Origin: Harenicola maris
Lineage (GTDB): Bacteria; Pseudomonadota; Alphaproteobacteria; Rhodobacterales; Rhodobacteraceae
DNA: 64,000 nt
Direction: 5' to 3'
NCBI GenBank assembly: GCA_018524345.1
Contig: JADQAZ010000003.1
Span: 62,001 to 126,000 of the forward strand
The stretch's first letter is position 1. Every line of letters starts with the position of its first letter. Positions 63,626 to 64,000 of the stretch are shown in pieces. The notes below the pieces were generated by a model. It was not told the DNA's origin. It saw only the letters and a list, made by a program, of their open reading frames with translations, and ran no database searches. The translations under genes were made by a program, and so were the position numbers.

Positions 63626-64000
63626 CGCCCAAGGCCCTGCTGGAGATTTTGAAACGCGGCGAGGTGCCGGAGGCTGCGGCGCTTGAGGCCTTTGGCCGTT
63701 CTGCGGGGGATGCGGAGCTTGTGTCGAATGCACAGCTTGGCGCCTTTGCCATGGGGATTTGCCGCGCGCCTTTGGATGCGCAGGCCCGCGCCGCCCTGAC
63801 GCGGGGCATGACGGCGAGCGGTACGAGCCTGTCTTGGGACCTGAGCGGTCCTGTGATCGACAAACATTCCACCGGCGGCGTCGGGGATGTGGTGTCTCTT
63901 GTGTTGGCCCCGGCGCTTGCGGCCTGCGGCGGCTTTGTTCCGATGATTTCGGGGCGCGGTCTTGGCCATACGGGCGGCACGCTGGACAAGCTGGAGGCCA
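63622..64000 (+). CDS. deoA: Thymidine phosphorylase DeoA (C-terminus beyond window)
   Basis: 126 residues are seen, from the ATG at 63622 to the window edge. [13 protein letters not shown] is the phosphate-binding motif and [16 protein letters not shown] is the pyrimidine-nucleoside phosphorylase signature. It cleaves thymidine (or uridine) with phosphate. The pairing with cdd marks a nucleoside salvage operon. Confidence 0.95.
   Translation, partial: MTPKALLEILKRGEVPEAAALEAFGRSAGDAELVSNAQLGAFAMGICRAPLDAQARAALTRGMTASGTSLSWDLSGPVIDKHSTGGVGDVVSLVLAPALAACGGFVPMISGRGLGHTGGTLDKLEA

Noticed and set aside
1-64000. tRNA or rRNA genes, insertion sequences, integrase or att sites
   Set aside because: Looked for cloverleaf arms with TTCGA-type loops, transposase-like frames and flanking direct repeats, and found none convincing.

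Overview
The window looks like chromosomal DNA of an alphaproteobacterium of the family Rhodobacteraceae (roseobacter group). The grounds are high GC; a metK leader that matches the SAM/SAH riboswitch, a class known almost only from Rhodobacterales; a divergent irr/fabA pair; a gcrA gene; and the orders aroA-cmk-(...)-rpsA-ihfB and miaB-(...)-phoH-ybeY-corC-lnt-metK. It is mostly core chromosome, densely packed, with many 4-bp ATGA or GTGA stop/start overlaps. I see no tRNA, rRNA, CRISPR array, insertion sequence or prophage.

Layout. 1-3.0 kb: a GAF histidine kinase cut by the window edge, fabA, irr, and a glycosyltransferase-like gene. 3.1-11.8 kb: miaB; two small envelope genes that share a 32-residue cysteine module (one fused to an OmpA domain, one a lipoprotein); phoH/ybeZ, ybeY, corC/ybeX and lnt; then metK behind its riboswitch, and trmB. 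11.9-21.8 kb: aroA, cmk, a second GAF kinase, a secreted amidohydrolase, rpsA, ihfB, a LapA-like gene, trpF, two small unknowns, trpB. 21.8-30.7 kb, mostly minus strand: anti-sigma/ECF sigma pair, TPR protein, DUF2237 protein, a ClpP-like/LprI fusion, an M48 lipoprotein (plus strand), rimO, an ABC-2 exporter pair and gcrA. A likely small RNA or attenuated leader lies just upstream of gcrA.

31.0-43.6 kb: argD-argF, then a self-contained ferric-siderophore uptake locus on the plus strand: periplasmic binding protein, two FecCD permeases, ATPase, TonB-dependent receptor, siderophore-interacting reductase, a small secreted protein, ExbB, two ExbD and TonB. No siderophore biosynthesis gene is present, so it probably serves imported siderophores. 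43.7-51.8 kb: glyA (minus), nadK, a Hint-domain protein, a DMT exporter overlapping a glycosyltransferase-like gene, prpE (minus) and a PhnA/YjdM-like gene. A perfect 26-bp inverted repeat lies over the convergent end of the glycosyltransferase gene and prpE.

52.0-59.9 kb holds the most unusual item: a two-gene operon made of a signal-peptide-bearing YD/RHS-type protein followed 13 bp later by a 2077-residue protein with an N-terminal DUF4062-like domain, a STAND-type P-loop NTPase, one predicted transmembrane helix and a very long beta-propeller (WD40) region. The predicted topology puts NTPase and effector in the cytoplasm and the propellers in the periplasm, where the YD protein would go. 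This suggests an envelope-sensing conflict or signalling system that I cannot match to a named one. 59.9-64 kb: a membrane-anchored LAS-type peptidase, maeB with a 20-bp perfect palindrome in its promoter region, cdd, and the start of deoA.

Two families of dispersed palindromic repeats sit right after stop codons. Family A has four copies between 16.1 and 30.1 kb. Family B has two near-identical copies at 26.6 and 43.6 kb.
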